Part shown: piece after piece, positions 17,036 to 25,681 of the stretch
How positions within the stretch are numbered: position 1 is the stretch's first letter
Layout of the letters: every line of letters begins with the position of its first letter
Assembly: GCA_947258805.1 (NCBI GenBank)
Contig: CAMYJV010000022.1
Span: 1 to 27,840, forward strand
Direction: 5' to 3'
DNA from: an uncultured Gammaproteobacteria bacterium
Lineage (GTDB): Bacteria > Pseudomonadota > Gammaproteobacteria > GCA-2729495
Length of the DNA stretch: 27,840 bases
Notes under the pieces: generated by a model
Told to the model about the DNA's origin: nothing
Databases searched by the model: none
Seen by the model: only the letters and a program-made list of their open reading frames with translations
Program-made: the position numbers and the translations under genes

Positions 17036-17383
17036 ATGTCACATGCACTGACTACCCTGCCTGCCAACGAGTATTCCGAAGGCCGCTTCTGGAAAAAGCT
17101 CGCCGCCTTCGGCCGCAGCGCCGGCCGTGAACTGATCGAAAAGGCGCTGTGGCTGTATTACGCCGCCGAGCGCCCGCAGACGCCGAAATGGGCGAAGGTC
17201 ACCGTGTACGGTGCGCTGGCCTATTTCATCCTGCCCGCCGACGCGGTGCCCGATCTGACGCCGCTGGCCGGCTTCACGGACGACCTGGCCGTGCTCGCCT
17301 TTGCCGTCGCCACGATCGGCGCGCACATCGATGCCGGGGTGAAGGCACAGGCTGCGCACACGCTCGCTCGCTGGTTTCGCTAA
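17036..17383 (+). CDS. DUF1232 (YkvA-type) protein
   Basis: Small protein of 115 residues whose centre, ALAYFILPADAVPDLTPLAG followed by FTDDLAVLA, is the DUF1232 signature (a conserved ILP.D..PD...G..DD pattern). The domain is thought to lie at the membrane: the segment around VYGALAYFILP is hydrophobic. GGAG at 17026-17029, six bases before the ATG, fixes the start. It lies about 97 bp after trpA and probably has its own promoter; a TAAACT hexamer at about 16995 could be a -10 element but lacks a good -35. The biochemical function of the family is not established. Confidence 0.88.
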   Translation: MSHALTTLPANEYSEGRFWKKLAAFGRSAGRELIEKALWLYYAAERPQTPKWAKVTVYGALAYFILPADAVPDLTPLAGFTDDLAVLAFAVATIGAHIDAGVKAQAAHTLARWFR

Positions 17384-17495
17384 TAATTCTTGTCTCCGGA
17401 GTGCGATCCAGGCTTGCTGCGCGCTAGCCGCGTTTACTTCTGGCCAATGTTTCAGACTCTGAATTTCAGTTCTTCACAGTAACAGGAGCCGGTCC

Positions 17496-17978
17496 TTGAA
17501 CAAATTAGTGGTTGTTGTCGTCGGTCTCATTCTGGCGCTGAGCGTATCTTCACTGAGCGCGGGGAGCCATAAAGAGAACAAGGGCAGGAAAAAGACGGAC
17601 GTGATCGAGGCGGCCGACACTGCGTCGGCGGAAGAAACCGGGCAAGGCAGACAGAATAAAAAGGATCGGCGTGCAGACAGGTCCCGTGACCAGGAAGGCC
17701 GGGATGATAGTGACGATGATGACGATTCGGATGATGACGATAGCGATGACGACTCCGATGCTGAAGAGCAGGAGTCCAGCCGAGACGAGGATGCTGCCCG
17801 TGGCCGGGGGAATGAACGGAGCCAGGAAATGCGTGAGCGCAGGGACGAGCGTAAAGCGATCCAGGAAGAATACCGCTCGAATCGCGAACCCGGACAGGAA
17901 GGCCAGGACAAAGCGGCAGGCAAGCCCGCCAAGAAACCGTGGTGGAAGTTCTGGGGTGACGAAGCCGACTCTCAATAG
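17496..17978 (+). CDS. Exported Asp/Ser-rich acidic protein, unknown function
   Basis: Not recognised as a known family. 160 residues from TTG 17496, with AGGAG at 17484-17488 seven bases upstream. Residues 1-22 form a signal peptide (MNKLVVVVVGLILALSVSSL, likely cleavage after LSA). The mature protein is hydrophilic: a basic/acidic mixed segment, then an almost pure Asp/Ser tract at about residues 70-89, an Arg/Glu-rich segment likely to be helical (about 107-127), and a striking aromatic-basic end, KKPWWKFWG (146-154). The tract is encoded by GAT/GAC repeats at about 17704-17763 and may vary in length. The codon pattern and start signals support a real gene. A calcium- or cation-binding periplasmic role is possible but only a guess from composition. 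Confidence 0.75.
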   Translation: MNKLVVVVVGLILALSVSSLSAGSHKENKGRKKTDVIEAADTASAEETGQGRQNKKDRRADRSRDQEGRDDSDDDDDSDDDDSDDDSDAEEQESSRDEDAARGRGNERSQEMRERRDERKAIQEEYRSNREPGQEGQDKAAGKPAKKPWWKFWGDEADSQ

Positions 17979-17981
17979 ACA

Positions 17982-18013
17982 CTTTGGCAATGTGGGTGCG
18001 GTGCCTGCCAAAG
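17982..18013. terminator. Possible hairpin between convergent genes
   Basis: CTTTGGCA (17982-17989) is the exact reverse complement of TGCCAAAG (18006-18013), with a 16-base loop. It lies four bases after the stop of the acidic protein gene and before the convergent ubiB end. There is no T-run on either side, so it is at best a weak or Rho-assisted terminator or an mRNA-stabilising stem. Confidence 0.35.
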
Positions 18014-18052
18014 CCTGTTGAGTTGATAGGCAGCGATCGACGAACCCAGGTG

Positions 18053-19681
18053 TCAGCTAGCTGGGCGCCCCAGGTAGAGGCCCGTGAGGCCGGCAGCAGC
18101 GATAACCCATCCCAGCCAATCGGGTTGCGCCTGTAGTCCGATCAGCAGCGCCCCGGCCACCAGGCCGGCGGCGCCGGCGATAACTCTGAACTGCCGGCGT
18201 TCGCGCTCCTGGTTGCCGCGGCGATTGGGCGCCGGTGGCGTGCGCTCACTCTCTTCGAGCTGGTCCACCAGCCGCCGGGCCAGCACCGGCAGGCGCTCCA
18301 GCGTGTAGCGGATATCCGGCAGCTCGCGGGCGATGCGCCGGGCCGTGCCAGCGGGCCCGGTCTGCTCGGCCATCCATTTCTTCAGTACCGGCCGGCCCGT
18401 TTCCCACAGGTCGAGTTCCGGGTACAGCTCGCGGCCCAGGCCTTCGATCTGCAGCAGGGTTTTCTGCAGCAGGATCAGTTGTGGCTGCACTTCCATATCG
18501 AAACGCCGCGCCACCTCGAACAGGCGCATCAGCACCGTGCCGAAGGAGATGTCTTTCAGCGGCTTGTTCATGATGGGTTCGCACACCGTGCGCACCGCCG
18601 ACTCGAGTTCGTCCACCCGGGTGCCTTCCGGCACCCAGCCGGAATCTGCGTGCAGCTGCGCTACACGGCGATAGTCATAGTCGAAAAAGGCGATGAAATT
18701 TTCGGCGAGATAACGGCGGTCGCGATCGTCCAGCGTACCGACAATGCCGAAGTCCACCGCCGCGTAACGCGGGTTCTCCGGATCGCTCACGTCGACGAAA
18801 ATATTGCCGGGGTGCATGTCGGCATGGAAAAAGTTGTCGCGGAAGACCTGCGTAAAAAAGATCTCTACCCCGTTGGCCGCCAGTTTTTTGATATTGGTAC
18901 CGGCTGCCAGCAGTGCGTCCATCTGGTTGATCGGAACGCCGTAGATTCGTTCCTGCACCATCGCCCGGTCGTTGCAGTAGTCCCAGTAAATGTCGGGCAC
19001 GTAGATCTGCGGCGAGCCCTTGAAGTTGCGCCGGAGCTGCATGCAGTTCGCGGCCTCGCGCATCAGGTCGAGTTCGGCCTCGCAGGTCTTGTCGTACTCC
19101 TGGATCACCTCCACCGGGCGCAGGCGGCGGGCCTCGGGCCAGTAGCGGTCGGCGAGTCGGGCAATGGCGTACAGCACCTCGATGTCGCGCTGGATTTGCC
19201 GGCGCACGCCGGGGCGCAGCACCTTCACGATGACTTCTTCACCGCCAGGCAGCCGGGCCGCGTGCACCTGCGCGATGGAAGCCGCGGCGAGAGCTTCCGG
19301 CGCAAACTCGGCGAACACCTCTTCCGGTGGCCGGCCGTAGGCGCGCTCGAGAATTTCCCGGGCCTGCTCGGCCGGAAACGGCGGCACCTGGTCCTGCAGC
19401 TTGGCGAGTTCCGCACCCACATCCGGGGGCAGCAGGTCCTGGCGTGTCGACAGGGACTGGCCGAACTTCACGAAAATCGGGCCGAGTTCCTGCAGCGCTT
19501 CGCGGATGCGCACGCCGCGCGGTGCGTCCTTGTGCTGGCCGTTCCAGGTGCCGGGCCACAGGCGCAGGAAAAGCCGGAACGGTCGAAACAGGTGCGTAGC
19601 GGTGATCAGGTCGTCGAGCCCGTGGCGAACGAGGACACGCTGAATGGCAAGCAGCCTCAGCAGCAGTCGCAAACGACTCAT
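18053..19681 (-). CDS. ubiB: UbiB, ADCK/ABC1-family atypical kinase for ubiquinone biosynthesis
   Basis: Membrane-anchored ATP-dependent protein needed for ubiquinone synthesis, acting with the Ubi complex. 542 residues, the expected length. The UbiB-specific KxGQ motif is in FVKFGQSLSTR (about 71-81), the Ala-rich nucleotide loop is AAASIAQVH (about 132-140), and the catalytic HADMHPGN and DFG (AVDFGIVG) motifs follow. Two C-terminal membrane helices are visible (VIAGAAGLVAGALLIGL and WLGWVIAAAGLTGLYLG). The ATG overlaps the ubiJ stop by four bases, giving the conserved ubiE-ubiJ-ubiB order. Confidence 0.96.
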   Translation of the reverse strand: MSRLRLLLRLLAIQRVLVRHGLDDLITATHLFRPFRLFLRLWPGTWNGQHKDAPRGVRIREALQELGPIFVKFGQSLSTRQDLLPPDVGAELAKLQDQVPPFPAEQAREILERAYGRPPEEVFAEFAPEALAAASIAQVHAARLPGGEEVIVKVLRPGVRRQIQRDIEVLYAIARLADRYWPEARRLRPVEVIQEYDKTCEAELDLMREAANCMQLRRNFKGSPQIYVPDIYWDYCNDRAMVQERIYGVPINQMDALLAAGTNIKKLAANGVEIFFTQVFRDNFFHADMHPGNIFVDVSDPENPRYAAVDFGIVGTLDDRDRRYLAENFIAFFDYDYRRVAQLHADSGWVPEGTRVDELESAVRTVCEPIMNKPLKDISFGTVLMRLFEVARRFDMEVQPQLILLQKTLLQIEGLGRELYPELDLWETGRPVLKKWMAEQTGPAGTARRIARELPDIRYTLERLPVLARRLVDQLEESERTPPAPNRRGNQERERRQFRVIAGAAGLVAGALLIGLQAQPDWLGWVIAAAGLTGLYLGRPAS

Positions 19682-20280
19682 GATGCGCCTTTGTCCCTTA
19701 GGCGCCCGACCCGGGCACCGGCGCGTTCCACGTCGTTGGCCAGCCGGTCGACGTCGGCCAGAAACTCGTCCATCTCAAAGCGGGTAGGCAGGTCACGACG
19801 TTCTTCCTGCAGGTACTCCGTCAGGCTGCGGGAAAAACTCTCGGCGGCGCCGCGGGCCCAGCCCGCGAAACCGCGTGCGGCCTCGCCCAGCTGGTGAGCT
19901 GCCACGTCACCGACGACGCGGGACAGCTCTTCTTCCGGGTCCGGGCGGGCATAGTCGAGCAGCGCCTGGTAGGCCTGGGCGATGTCGGGGTTGCCGCTGA
20001 GGCGAACTGCGCCGCTGCGGAGCGCTGCAGTGGCTTCGCCGAAGACCAGCTGGTTAAAGCCCATAATGCTGCCGGCCAGGGTCGCGTCGGCCGGTTCGGC
20101 CAGCGCGGGCCCGACGATGGCATGGCCTTCGGTCATCGTGATGCGCAGGCGCAGGCCCGCGGGTTCCAGGTTGATGTCCAGGCTGCGCCCTTCCAGTTCC
20201 CGGCTCAGGGCCCGGGCACTGGCCGATTCCTGGATACCGCGGTTCAGCAGTGCGGCGACGGGGCGGTAGAGCGGCTCCAT
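19678..20280 (-). CDS. ubiJ: UbiJ, SCP2-domain accessory factor of ubiquinone biosynthesis
   Basis: 200-residue SCP2/sterol-carrier-like protein. In E. coli UbiJ is a soluble accessory factor that, with UbiK, assists the Ubi complex and binds the lipid tail of intermediates. Residues about 15-115 make the SCP2 fold (LNRGIQESASARAL through RLSGNPDIAQAYQALL). The C-terminal part is charged and helical, likely coiled coil (FEMDEFLADVDRLANDVERA). Start at MEPLYRPV, two bases after the ubiE stop; a longer frame upstream would run inside ubiE. Low sequence conservation is usual for this family, so the gene context carries much of the assignment. Confidence 0.9.
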   Translation of the reverse strand: MEPLYRPVAALLNRGIQESASARALSRELEGRSLDINLEPAGLRLRITMTEGHAIVGPALAEPADATLAGSIMGFNQLVFGEATAALRSGAVRLSGNPDIAQAYQALLDYARPDPEEELSRVVGDVAAHQLGEAARGFAGWARGAAESFSRSLTEYLQEERRDLPTRFEMDEFLADVDRLANDVERAGARVGRLRDKGAS

Positions 20281-20282
20281 GG

Positions 20283-21038
20283 TCAGTACCGAAAGCCCAT
20301 GTGCAGCGCGACGACGCCGCCCGTGAGGTTGTGGTAGCGACAATCTTCCAGCCCCGCGTCATTCATCATGCCGAGCAGGGTTTGCTGGTCCGGGTGCACG
20401 CGAATGGATTCGGCCAGGTACTGGTAGCTCGCCGCATCGCCGGCCACTGCGGCGCCGAGCCGTGGCAGCACGTTGAAGGAATACCAGTCGTATATCGGTC
20501 GCAGAACCTTGAGCGCGGGTGTGGAAAACTCCAGCACCAGCAGCCGCCCGCCGGGTTTCAGCACCCGCCCCATGTCGGCCAGGGCCGCGGCCTTGTCGGT
20601 GACGTTGCGCAGCCCAAAACCGATGGTCACGCAGTCGAAAGCTCCGTTCGGAAAGGGCAGCTGTTCGGCGTCAGCCTGCACGAGACGGACGTTGCCCACG
20701 ATGCCCCGGTCCAGCAGCCGGTGGCGGCCTTCCAGCAGCATGGCGTGATTGATGTCGCTCAGCACCACCTGCCCCCGCGCGCCGACGCGGCGGCTCATGG
20801 CGCCCGCCAGGTCGCCGGTGCCCCCGGCCACGTCCAGCGCGGCCTGGCCCGGGCGCAGGCCGGTGCGGGTAATCGTGAAGCGCTTCCACAACCGGTGCAG
20901 CCCGCCTGACATCAGGTCGTTCATCAGGTCGTAGCGCGACGCGACGGAATCGAATACGTCCCGCACCCGCTCGGCTTTTTCGGGGCGCGGTACGGTCTGG
21001 TAGCCGAAATGCGTGGTGTCGGGTTGCTTGTCGGTCAT
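20283..21038 (-). CDS. ubiE: UbiE, demethylmenaquinone/2-methoxy-6-polyprenyl-benzoquinol methyltransferase
   Basis: SAM-dependent C-methyltransferase of ubiquinone (and, where present, menaquinone) synthesis, 251 residues. Diagnostic features: THFGYQTV at the N-terminus, [17 protein letters not shown], the SAM-binding [12 protein letters not shown], the NVTDKAAAL region, [14 protein letters not shown], and the C-terminal [12 protein letters not shown]. First gene of ubiE-ubiJ-ubiB. It starts 52 bp after the end of hslU on the same strand, so read-through from hslVU is possible. Confidence 0.97.
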   Translation of the reverse strand: MTDKQPDTTHFGYQTVPRPEKAERVRDVFDSVASRYDLMNDLMSGGLHRLWKRFTITRTGLRPGQAALDVAGGTGDLAGAMSRRVGARGQVVLSDINHAMLLEGRHRLLDRGIVGNVRLVQADAEQLPFPNGAFDCVTIGFGLRNVTDKAAALADMGRVLKPGGRLLVLEFSTPALKVLRPIYDWYSFNVLPRLGAAVAGDAASYQYLAESIRVHPDQQTLLGMMNDAGLEDCRYHNLTGGVVALHMGFRY

Positions 21039-21090
21039 GGGGCCTGCCGGTGGCGAAGGCGTAGTTTAGCGGCAGACCTGCCTCAGCGGG

Positions 21091-22357
21091 TCAGAGGATG
21101 TACCGGCTCAGATCCTCGTCCTTCAGCAGTTCGCCGAGCTGCTCGTCCACGTAGGCCGCATCCACGATTACCGACTGACCGCCGCGGTCCGCCGCCTCGA
21201 AAGACAGGCTCTCCACGAGCCGCTCCATCACCGTGTGCAGGCGCCGGGCGCCGATATTTTCGTTCTGCTCGTTCATGCGGAAGGCAATTTCCGCGATGCG
21301 ATGCACGCAGGGACGCATCGGGTTCGGTCAGGATGCGCGCGAACTCGCCCGCCTTTAGAGCGTTCAGTTCCACACGAATCGGGAACCGGCCCTGCAGCTC
21401 GGGAATCAGGTCTGACGGTTTCGCCGTGTGGAAGGCGCCCGACGCGATGAACAGGATGTGGTCGGTACGCACCATGCCGTACTTGGTGGTCACGGTGCAG
21501 CCCTCCACCAGCGGCAACAGATCGCGCTGCACGCCTTCGCGCGACACGTCGGCACCGGTCACGTCGGAGCGGCGGGCCACCTTGTCGATTTCGTCGATGA
21601 ACACGATGCCGTTCTGCTCGACGTTCTTCAGCGCTTCGACCTTGATTTCTTCGTCGTTGACCAGCCGGCCGGCTTCTTCCTCGGTGAGCAGCTTGAAGGC
21701 CTCGCGAATCTTCAGCCGGCGCGACCGCTTCTTGCCGCTGGAGAAATTCTGAAACATGTTCTGCAGCTGGCCCGTCATCTCCTCCATGCCGGGCGGCGCC
21801 ATGATTTCCACACCGACCTGCGGGGCCTGCAGCTCTATCTCGATCTCCTTGTCGTCGAGGTCGCCCTCGCGCAGCTTCTTGCGAAATTTCTGCCGGGTGT
21901 CCGACGTGTCCGGTCTTTCCGGCTGGCCCAGGCTGTTGGTGGGCGGCGGCAGCAGCGCATCGAGAATCCGGTCTTCGGCCGCATCTTCCGCGCGGTGGCG
22001 CACCTTCTCCATCTCGAGTTCGCGGGTCAGCTTGACGGCCGAGTCGGCAAGGTCGCGGATGATGCTGTCGACCTCGCGGCCCACGTAGCCCACTTCGGTG
22101 AACTTGGTGGCCTCGATCTTGATGAACGGCGCGCGGGCGAGGTTGGCCAGACGGCGGGCAATTTCGGTTTTGCCGACGCCGGTGGGGCCCATCATCAGGA
22201 TGTTCTTGGGCGTGATCTCGTCGCGCAGCGCATCGGGTACCTGCATCCGCCGCCAGCGGTTACGCAATGCAATGGCCACGGCGCGCTTCGCGTCATCCTG
22301 GCCGATGATGTGCTTGTCCAGTTCCTGGACGATTTCACGCGGGGTCATCTGGGACAT
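21091..22357 (-). pseudogene. hslU: HslU unfoldase, internal deletion with frameshift near the C-terminus
   Basis: AAA+ unfoldase partner of the HslV protease. From ATG 22357: Walker A GPTGVGKT (57-64), pore loop GYVG (90-93), the I-domain, Walker B VFIDEIDK, and [25 protein letters not shown]. The frame then fails. After about 21306 the expected sequence continues in another frame as [21 protein letters not shown], with the sensor-2 region, through the HslV-docking end DLSRYIL and TGA at 21091-21093. About 21-22 residues of the normal protein between these blocks are absent, so a deletion of about 65 bp plus a frame change has occurred. In the original frame translation ends at 21083 with a nonsense tail and no docking tail. 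Either HslU is inactive or the assembly is wrong; the intact hslV next door favours checking the reads first. Confidence 0.88.
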
Positions 22358-22480
22358 TTAAAACCGCCTTCGTTTGGTGGCGCCGTGTCAGCGAACGGAG
22401 GGCATGATGCAATGCGCCAATTCAGTTGATCGGTGTCTGGTGGCTGCCGGCTAACCAAGCGCTCTGCTGAGGCCATGCCG

Positions 22481-23026
22481 TTATTCCTGTTCATCACCGA
22501 GAGTTTCCACCACGACGTTTTCATTCGTATACACGCAGATCGCGGCCGCAATCTCCAGGGCTTTTTGCACGATCTCGGCGGCGTTTAACTCGGTGTTCTC
22601 CAGCAGTGCCCGCGCAGCGGCCTGGGCGTACGGCCCGCCTGACCCAATGGCCATCAGGTCGTTTTCGGGTTCGATCACGTCGCCGTTGCCGGAAATGATC
22701 AGCGAAGTTTCGTCATCGGCAACGCACAGCAGCGCTTCCAGGCGGCGCAACCGCCGATCGGTGCGCCAGTCCTTGGCCAGTTCGATGGCCGCCCGGGTCA
22801 GGTTGCCGTACTGCTCCATCTTGCCCTCGAAGAGCTCGAACAGTGTGAAGGCGTCGGCCGTACCACCGGCGAAACCGGCCAGCACGCGGCCTTCGGCCAG
22901 CCGGCGAACTTTGCGCGCGTTACCCTTCATCACGGTGTTGCCCATGCTGACCTGCCCGTCACCGCCCACGGCGACGATCCCGTTGCGCCGCAACGAGACG
23001 ATGGTCGTACCGCGAAATTGCTCCAT
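22481..23026 (-). CDS. hslV: HslV, ATP-dependent protease peptidase subunit
   Basis: Proteasome-like threonine peptidase forming dodecamers capped by HslU. 181 residues. The N-terminus MEQFRG precedes [10 protein letters not shown], so a six-residue propeptide must be removed to expose the catalytic Thr, a variant common outside the enterics. [34 protein letters not shown] and the late [15 protein letters not shown] blocks are intact. GGAG precedes the ATG by about seven bases (minus strand, within 23027-23040). hslU starts 123 bp after its stop, a wider gap than usual, and no terminator is evident in it. A sigma-32 promoter was looked for upstream but not convincingly found. Confidence 0.96.
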   Translation of the reverse strand: MEQFRGTTIVSLRRNGIVAVGGDGQVSMGNTVMKGNARKVRRLAEGRVLAGFAGGTADAFTLFELFEGKMEQYGNLTRAAIELAKDWRTDRRLRRLEALLCVADDETSLIISGNGDVIEPENDLMAIGSGGPYAQAAARALLENTELNAAEIVQKALEIAAAICVYTNENVVVETLGDEQE

Positions 23027-23183
23027 ATGATTCTCCAGCTGCGGGCGGTGGGAACTCAGGTCTGTTATCCCACCGGTTTTTCTTATGGCCCTAGAGGCGC
23101 GTCCGGCCATCTCAAAGGTGGTTTATTGGGCTGCATTGGTCAGCCGGACTCCATCTCGGCGTCGAGCCGCGTCGCGACAGGCT

Positions 23184-24092
23184 CTAGCCTTTCGTCTTGC
23201 GCTGCGCCCGCGGATGAGCCTCATCGTATATCTGGGCGAGATGCTGGAAATCAAGGTGGGTATAGACCTGGGTCGTGCTGATATCCGCGTGGCCCAGCAT
23301 TTCCTGCACGCCGCGGAGATCCCGGCTCGACTCCAGCAGGTGGGTGGCAAAGCTGTGGCGGAACAGGTGGGGGTAGACCCGTTTGGGCAACCCGGACTGC
23401 TGCGCCCAGTGGCGCACCCGCCGCTGCACCACGCGCGGACTGATGCGCCTGCCCCGCTGGCCGACGAACAGCGCCGATTCGCTGCCTTGCGCCAGGGTCG
23501 GGCGGGCGGCGAGCCAGTCGCGCAACGCGGCCCGGGCCTTGCGGCCCACCGGGACCACGCGAGTGCGGGAGCCTTTGCCGGTGACTCGCACCGTGCCGTC
23601 GTCGAGATCCAGGTCCGTCGGGTTCAGGGCCACCAGCTCGGCCAGCCGCAGCCCCGACGAATACAGCAATTCCAGGATCGCGCGGTCGCGGCGGGTCACC
23701 GGGTCATCGCCGCGTATGTCCAGCAGCCGCGCCACCTGGTCGACGTCCAGCGTGTCCGGCAGTTTGCGCGGGGCCCTGGGCGCCTGCACATCGGCAGCCA
23801 CGTTCTGTTTCAGCCGTGATTCCCGGATCAGGTAATTCAGGAAGCTGCGCACCCCGGACAGGCGGCGCTGAATGCTCCGCGGGCTCAGGCCTGCCGCGTG
23901 GCTCAGGGCCGCGAACCGGCGCAGGTGGTAGTCACGGAGCTCCTGCCACGCAACGATGGAGTCGCGGTCACAGAACTCTGTCAGGCACACCAGGTCGCGG
24001 CGGTAGCCCTTCACGGTGTGCGGCGAGAGCCGCCGTTCCAGGCTCAGGTGGCGGAAAAAATCTTCGGCGAGCTGCCATTCATCGGCGTTCAC
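23184..24092 (-). CDS. xerC: XerC tyrosine recombinase
   Basis: Site-specific recombinase that with XerD resolves chromosome dimers at dif. 302 residues, normal length. The N-terminal SAM-like domain is followed by the catalytic domain with all active residues: Arg149 (SSGLRLAEL), Lys173 (GKGSRTR), His242 and Arg245 (HLFRHSFATH), His268 (GHADIS) and the nucleophile Tyr277 (YTHLDFQHL). XerC rather than XerD is favoured by the DFQHLAQIYDEAHPRA ending and by the dapF-DUF484-xerC order. It starts at GTG 24092, nine bases after the DUF484 gene. Confidence 0.95.
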   Translation of the reverse strand: MNADEWQLAEDFFRHLSLERRLSPHTVKGYRRDLVCLTEFCDRDSIVAWQELRDYHLRRFAALSHAAGLSPRSIQRRLSGVRSFLNYLIRESRLKQNVAADVQAPRAPRKLPDTLDVDQVARLLDIRGDDPVTRRDRAILELLYSSGLRLAELVALNPTDLDLDDGTVRVTGKGSRTRVVPVGRKARAALRDWLAARPTLAQGSESALFVGQRGRRISPRVVQRRVRHWAQQSGLPKRVYPHLFRHSFATHLLESSRDLRGVQEMLGHADISTTQVYTHLDFQHLAQIYDEAHPRAQRKTKG

Positions 24093-24101
24093 CGCGCGGC
24101 T

Positions 24102-24797
24102 TCAGTGGTCCAGCGCGCAGGTCACCAGTTCGCCCAGTCGGGCAAGAAAATCGATGCTCTTCCCCGGATGGAAGTGGTCGACTTCGCGGCTGCCGACGGC
24201 CAGGAAGCCGGTCTGCACGCCTTCGCCCAGCGGCAGCAGGGCCGCCGAACCGATCTCGACGTCGCCGTCGCCGAACAGGAAGCGCCGCTGGGCGTCGCGA
24301 ATGCGGCCGCAGCGCGCGTTGCCGGATTCCAGGAAGGTGCGAAACGGCGCCAGCGCTTCGTCGTCGCGGCCGATCACCCGCAGAAAGCGGCTGCCCTGCA
24401 GCCCTTCAGGCTCACGGAACAGCACCAGCATGGCCCGGTCCGCCTTGAAGCTCAGGCGCAACTGCTCCTCCAGCGTGGCCACCACTTCCTCGGGCCCGTC
24501 GGCCCGCATCAGCAGCAGCGCCAGCCGGTGAATCTTGCCCGCCAGCTGATCGTTGCCGCGAGCCACATCCAGCAGGTCGCGCAGCTTTCGCTCGAGCTTG
24601 ATGTTGCCCTGGCGCAGCACCGCCACCTGCCGTTCCACCAGCGAAACTGTGGCGCTGCCCGGCATGTGCGGCAGGCGCAGCTTGGCCAGCACCGCCGTAT
24701 GGCGTTCGAAAAAATCCGGGTTGGATTGCAGGTAAGCGGCTATCTCGCTTTCGTCAATGTCCGGCGCATCGGACTGCGGCTGCTCGAGCGTACTCAT
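24102..24797 (-). CDS. DUF484 family protein (YigA-like, GAF-type fold)
   Basis: 231 residues. The N-terminal IAAYLQSNPDFFERH and LRLPHMPGSATVSLVERQ are the DUF484 hallmark. A coiled-coil region follows (VAVLRQGNIKLERKLRDLL), then a GAF-like domain with SAALLPLGEGVQTGFLAVGS near the end. It lies between dapF (ATGA overlap at 24794-24797) and xerC, the position of yigA in E. coli. The molecular function is unknown; its steady association with dapF and xerC is the only hint. Confidence 0.92.
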   Translation of the reverse strand: MSTLEQPQSDAPDIDESEIAAYLQSNPDFFERHTAVLAKLRLPHMPGSATVSLVERQVAVLRQGNIKLERKLRDLLDVARGNDQLAGKIHRLALLLMRADGPEEVVATLEEQLRLSFKADRAMLVLFREPEGLQGSRFLRVIGRDDEALAPFRTFLESGNARCGRIRDAQRRFLFGDGDVEIGSAALLPLGEGVQTGFLAVGSREVDHFHPGKSIDFLARLGELVTCALDH

Positions 24798-25612
24798 GCG
24801 GCGACCGTTCCCTCGAAGACGGTGATCGCTTCCCCGGTCAGCCAGACTGGCTCGCCGGGACCCTTCCAGCCGACGGTCACCGATCCTCCGGGCAGGTCTA
24901 CACGCACTGAGTCGTCTAGCCAGCCAGCACGTTGGCCCACCACGGCCGCCGCACAGGCACCTGTCCCGCAGGCCCGGGTCTCGCCGACGCCGCGCTCGAA
25001 AACGCGCAGCCGCACGTGCCCGGAAGTGACCACCTGCATGAAGCCGATGTTAGCACGGTTGGGAAAGCGCTCATGACGCTCCAGGACCGGGCCGAGGGTC
25101 GCGACCGGCGCCGTGTCGATATCTTTCACGCGCAAAACCCCGTGCGGGTTGCCGATGGATACGACCCGCAACTCCACCAAGCTGCCGTCTGCGTCCAGAG
25201 CGTAGGCCTCGGCTTCGGCCTCGGCCCGGAACGGCACCGCCGCGGGTTGAAAGTCGGGCTCGCCCATGGCCACCGTCACGTTGCCATCGTTCTGCAGCCG
25301 CGCTGGCGACGAGCCACCGGCCTGAGCCAGCACCAGTTCGCGCTCGGGGGTTGGGCCGGCCAGGAACCGGGCAACGCACCGCGCGCCGTTGCCGCATTGC
25401 TCCGCCTCGCTGCCGTCGGCGTTGAAGATGCGGTAATAGGCATCGGTGCCCGTGTCGCGGCCCGGCTGCACCCACAGGAGCTGGTCGAAGCCCACCCCGG
25501 TCCGGCGGTCGGCCAGGGCACGGATCCGCGCTGCGGCCGGCGGTTCGCCGTCGCTGGCAACCACCATGAAGTCATTGCCGAGGCCGTGCATCTTGGTGAA
25601 ATTCAGGCGCAT
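24794..25612 (-). CDS. dapF: Diaminopimelate epimerase
   Basis: Epimerises LL- to meso-diaminopimelate for lysine and peptidoglycan. 272 residues. The two catalytic cysteines are Cys73 in EQCGNGARC and Cys215 in RACGTGAC. FTKMHGLGNDFMVV marks the true N-terminus, so the start is ATG 25612, although the frame continues for about 110 meaningless codons upstream. First gene of a dapF-DUF484-xerC unit. It is divergent from a ParA-like gene across 69 bp that contain a 14-bp palindrome. No Shine-Dalgarno is visible. Confidence 0.96.
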   Translation of the reverse strand: MRLNFTKMHGLGNDFMVVASDGEPPAAARIRALADRRTGVGFDQLLWVQPGRDTGTDAYYRIFNADGSEAEQCGNGARCVARFLAGPTPERELVLAQAGGSSPARLQNDGNVTVAMGEPDFQPAAVPFRAEAEAEAYALDADGSLVELRVVSIGNPHGVLRVKDIDTAPVATLGPVLERHERFPNRANIGFMQVVTSGHVRLRVFERGVGETRACGTGACAAAVVGQRAGWLDDSVRVDLPGGSVTVGWKGPGEPVWLTGEAITVFEGTVAA

Positions 25613-25638
25613 GTGAAATGGACTTTTGTTAAATCGGC

Positions 25639-25652
25639 GGCTAAGTTTAGCC
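25639..25652. promoter_or_regulatory. 14-bp palindrome between divergent dapF and parA-like genes
   Basis: GGCTAA-GT-TTAGCC is a perfect inverted repeat of 6 bp arms about a 2-base centre, in the middle of the 69-bp space between the two divergent starts (25612 and 25682). Its AT-rich core in a GC-rich genome and its central position fit an operator or overlapping -10 elements for both directions. The regulator is unknown. Confidence 0.4.
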
Positions 25653-25681
25653 CCTCGCTGCACAGCAAGAGGAAAAGAAGA

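Noticed and set aside
17474..17932. Serine-rich minus-strand frame opposite the acidic protein
   Set aside because: It is the complement of the GAT/GAC tract. The plus strand has a signal peptide and a strong ribosome binding site, and the minus strand has neither.
23027..23183. Sigma-32 heat-shock promoter upstream of hslV
   Set aside because: A CTTTGAG and a GGCCATAA-like element exist on the minus strand, but the spacing of about 20 bases is too long and the matches are partial.
24932..25681. 250-codon upstream extension of the ParA-like gene
   Set aside because: It is antisense to dapF, whose catalytic cysteines are clear. The ParA fold begins at the ATG at 25682.
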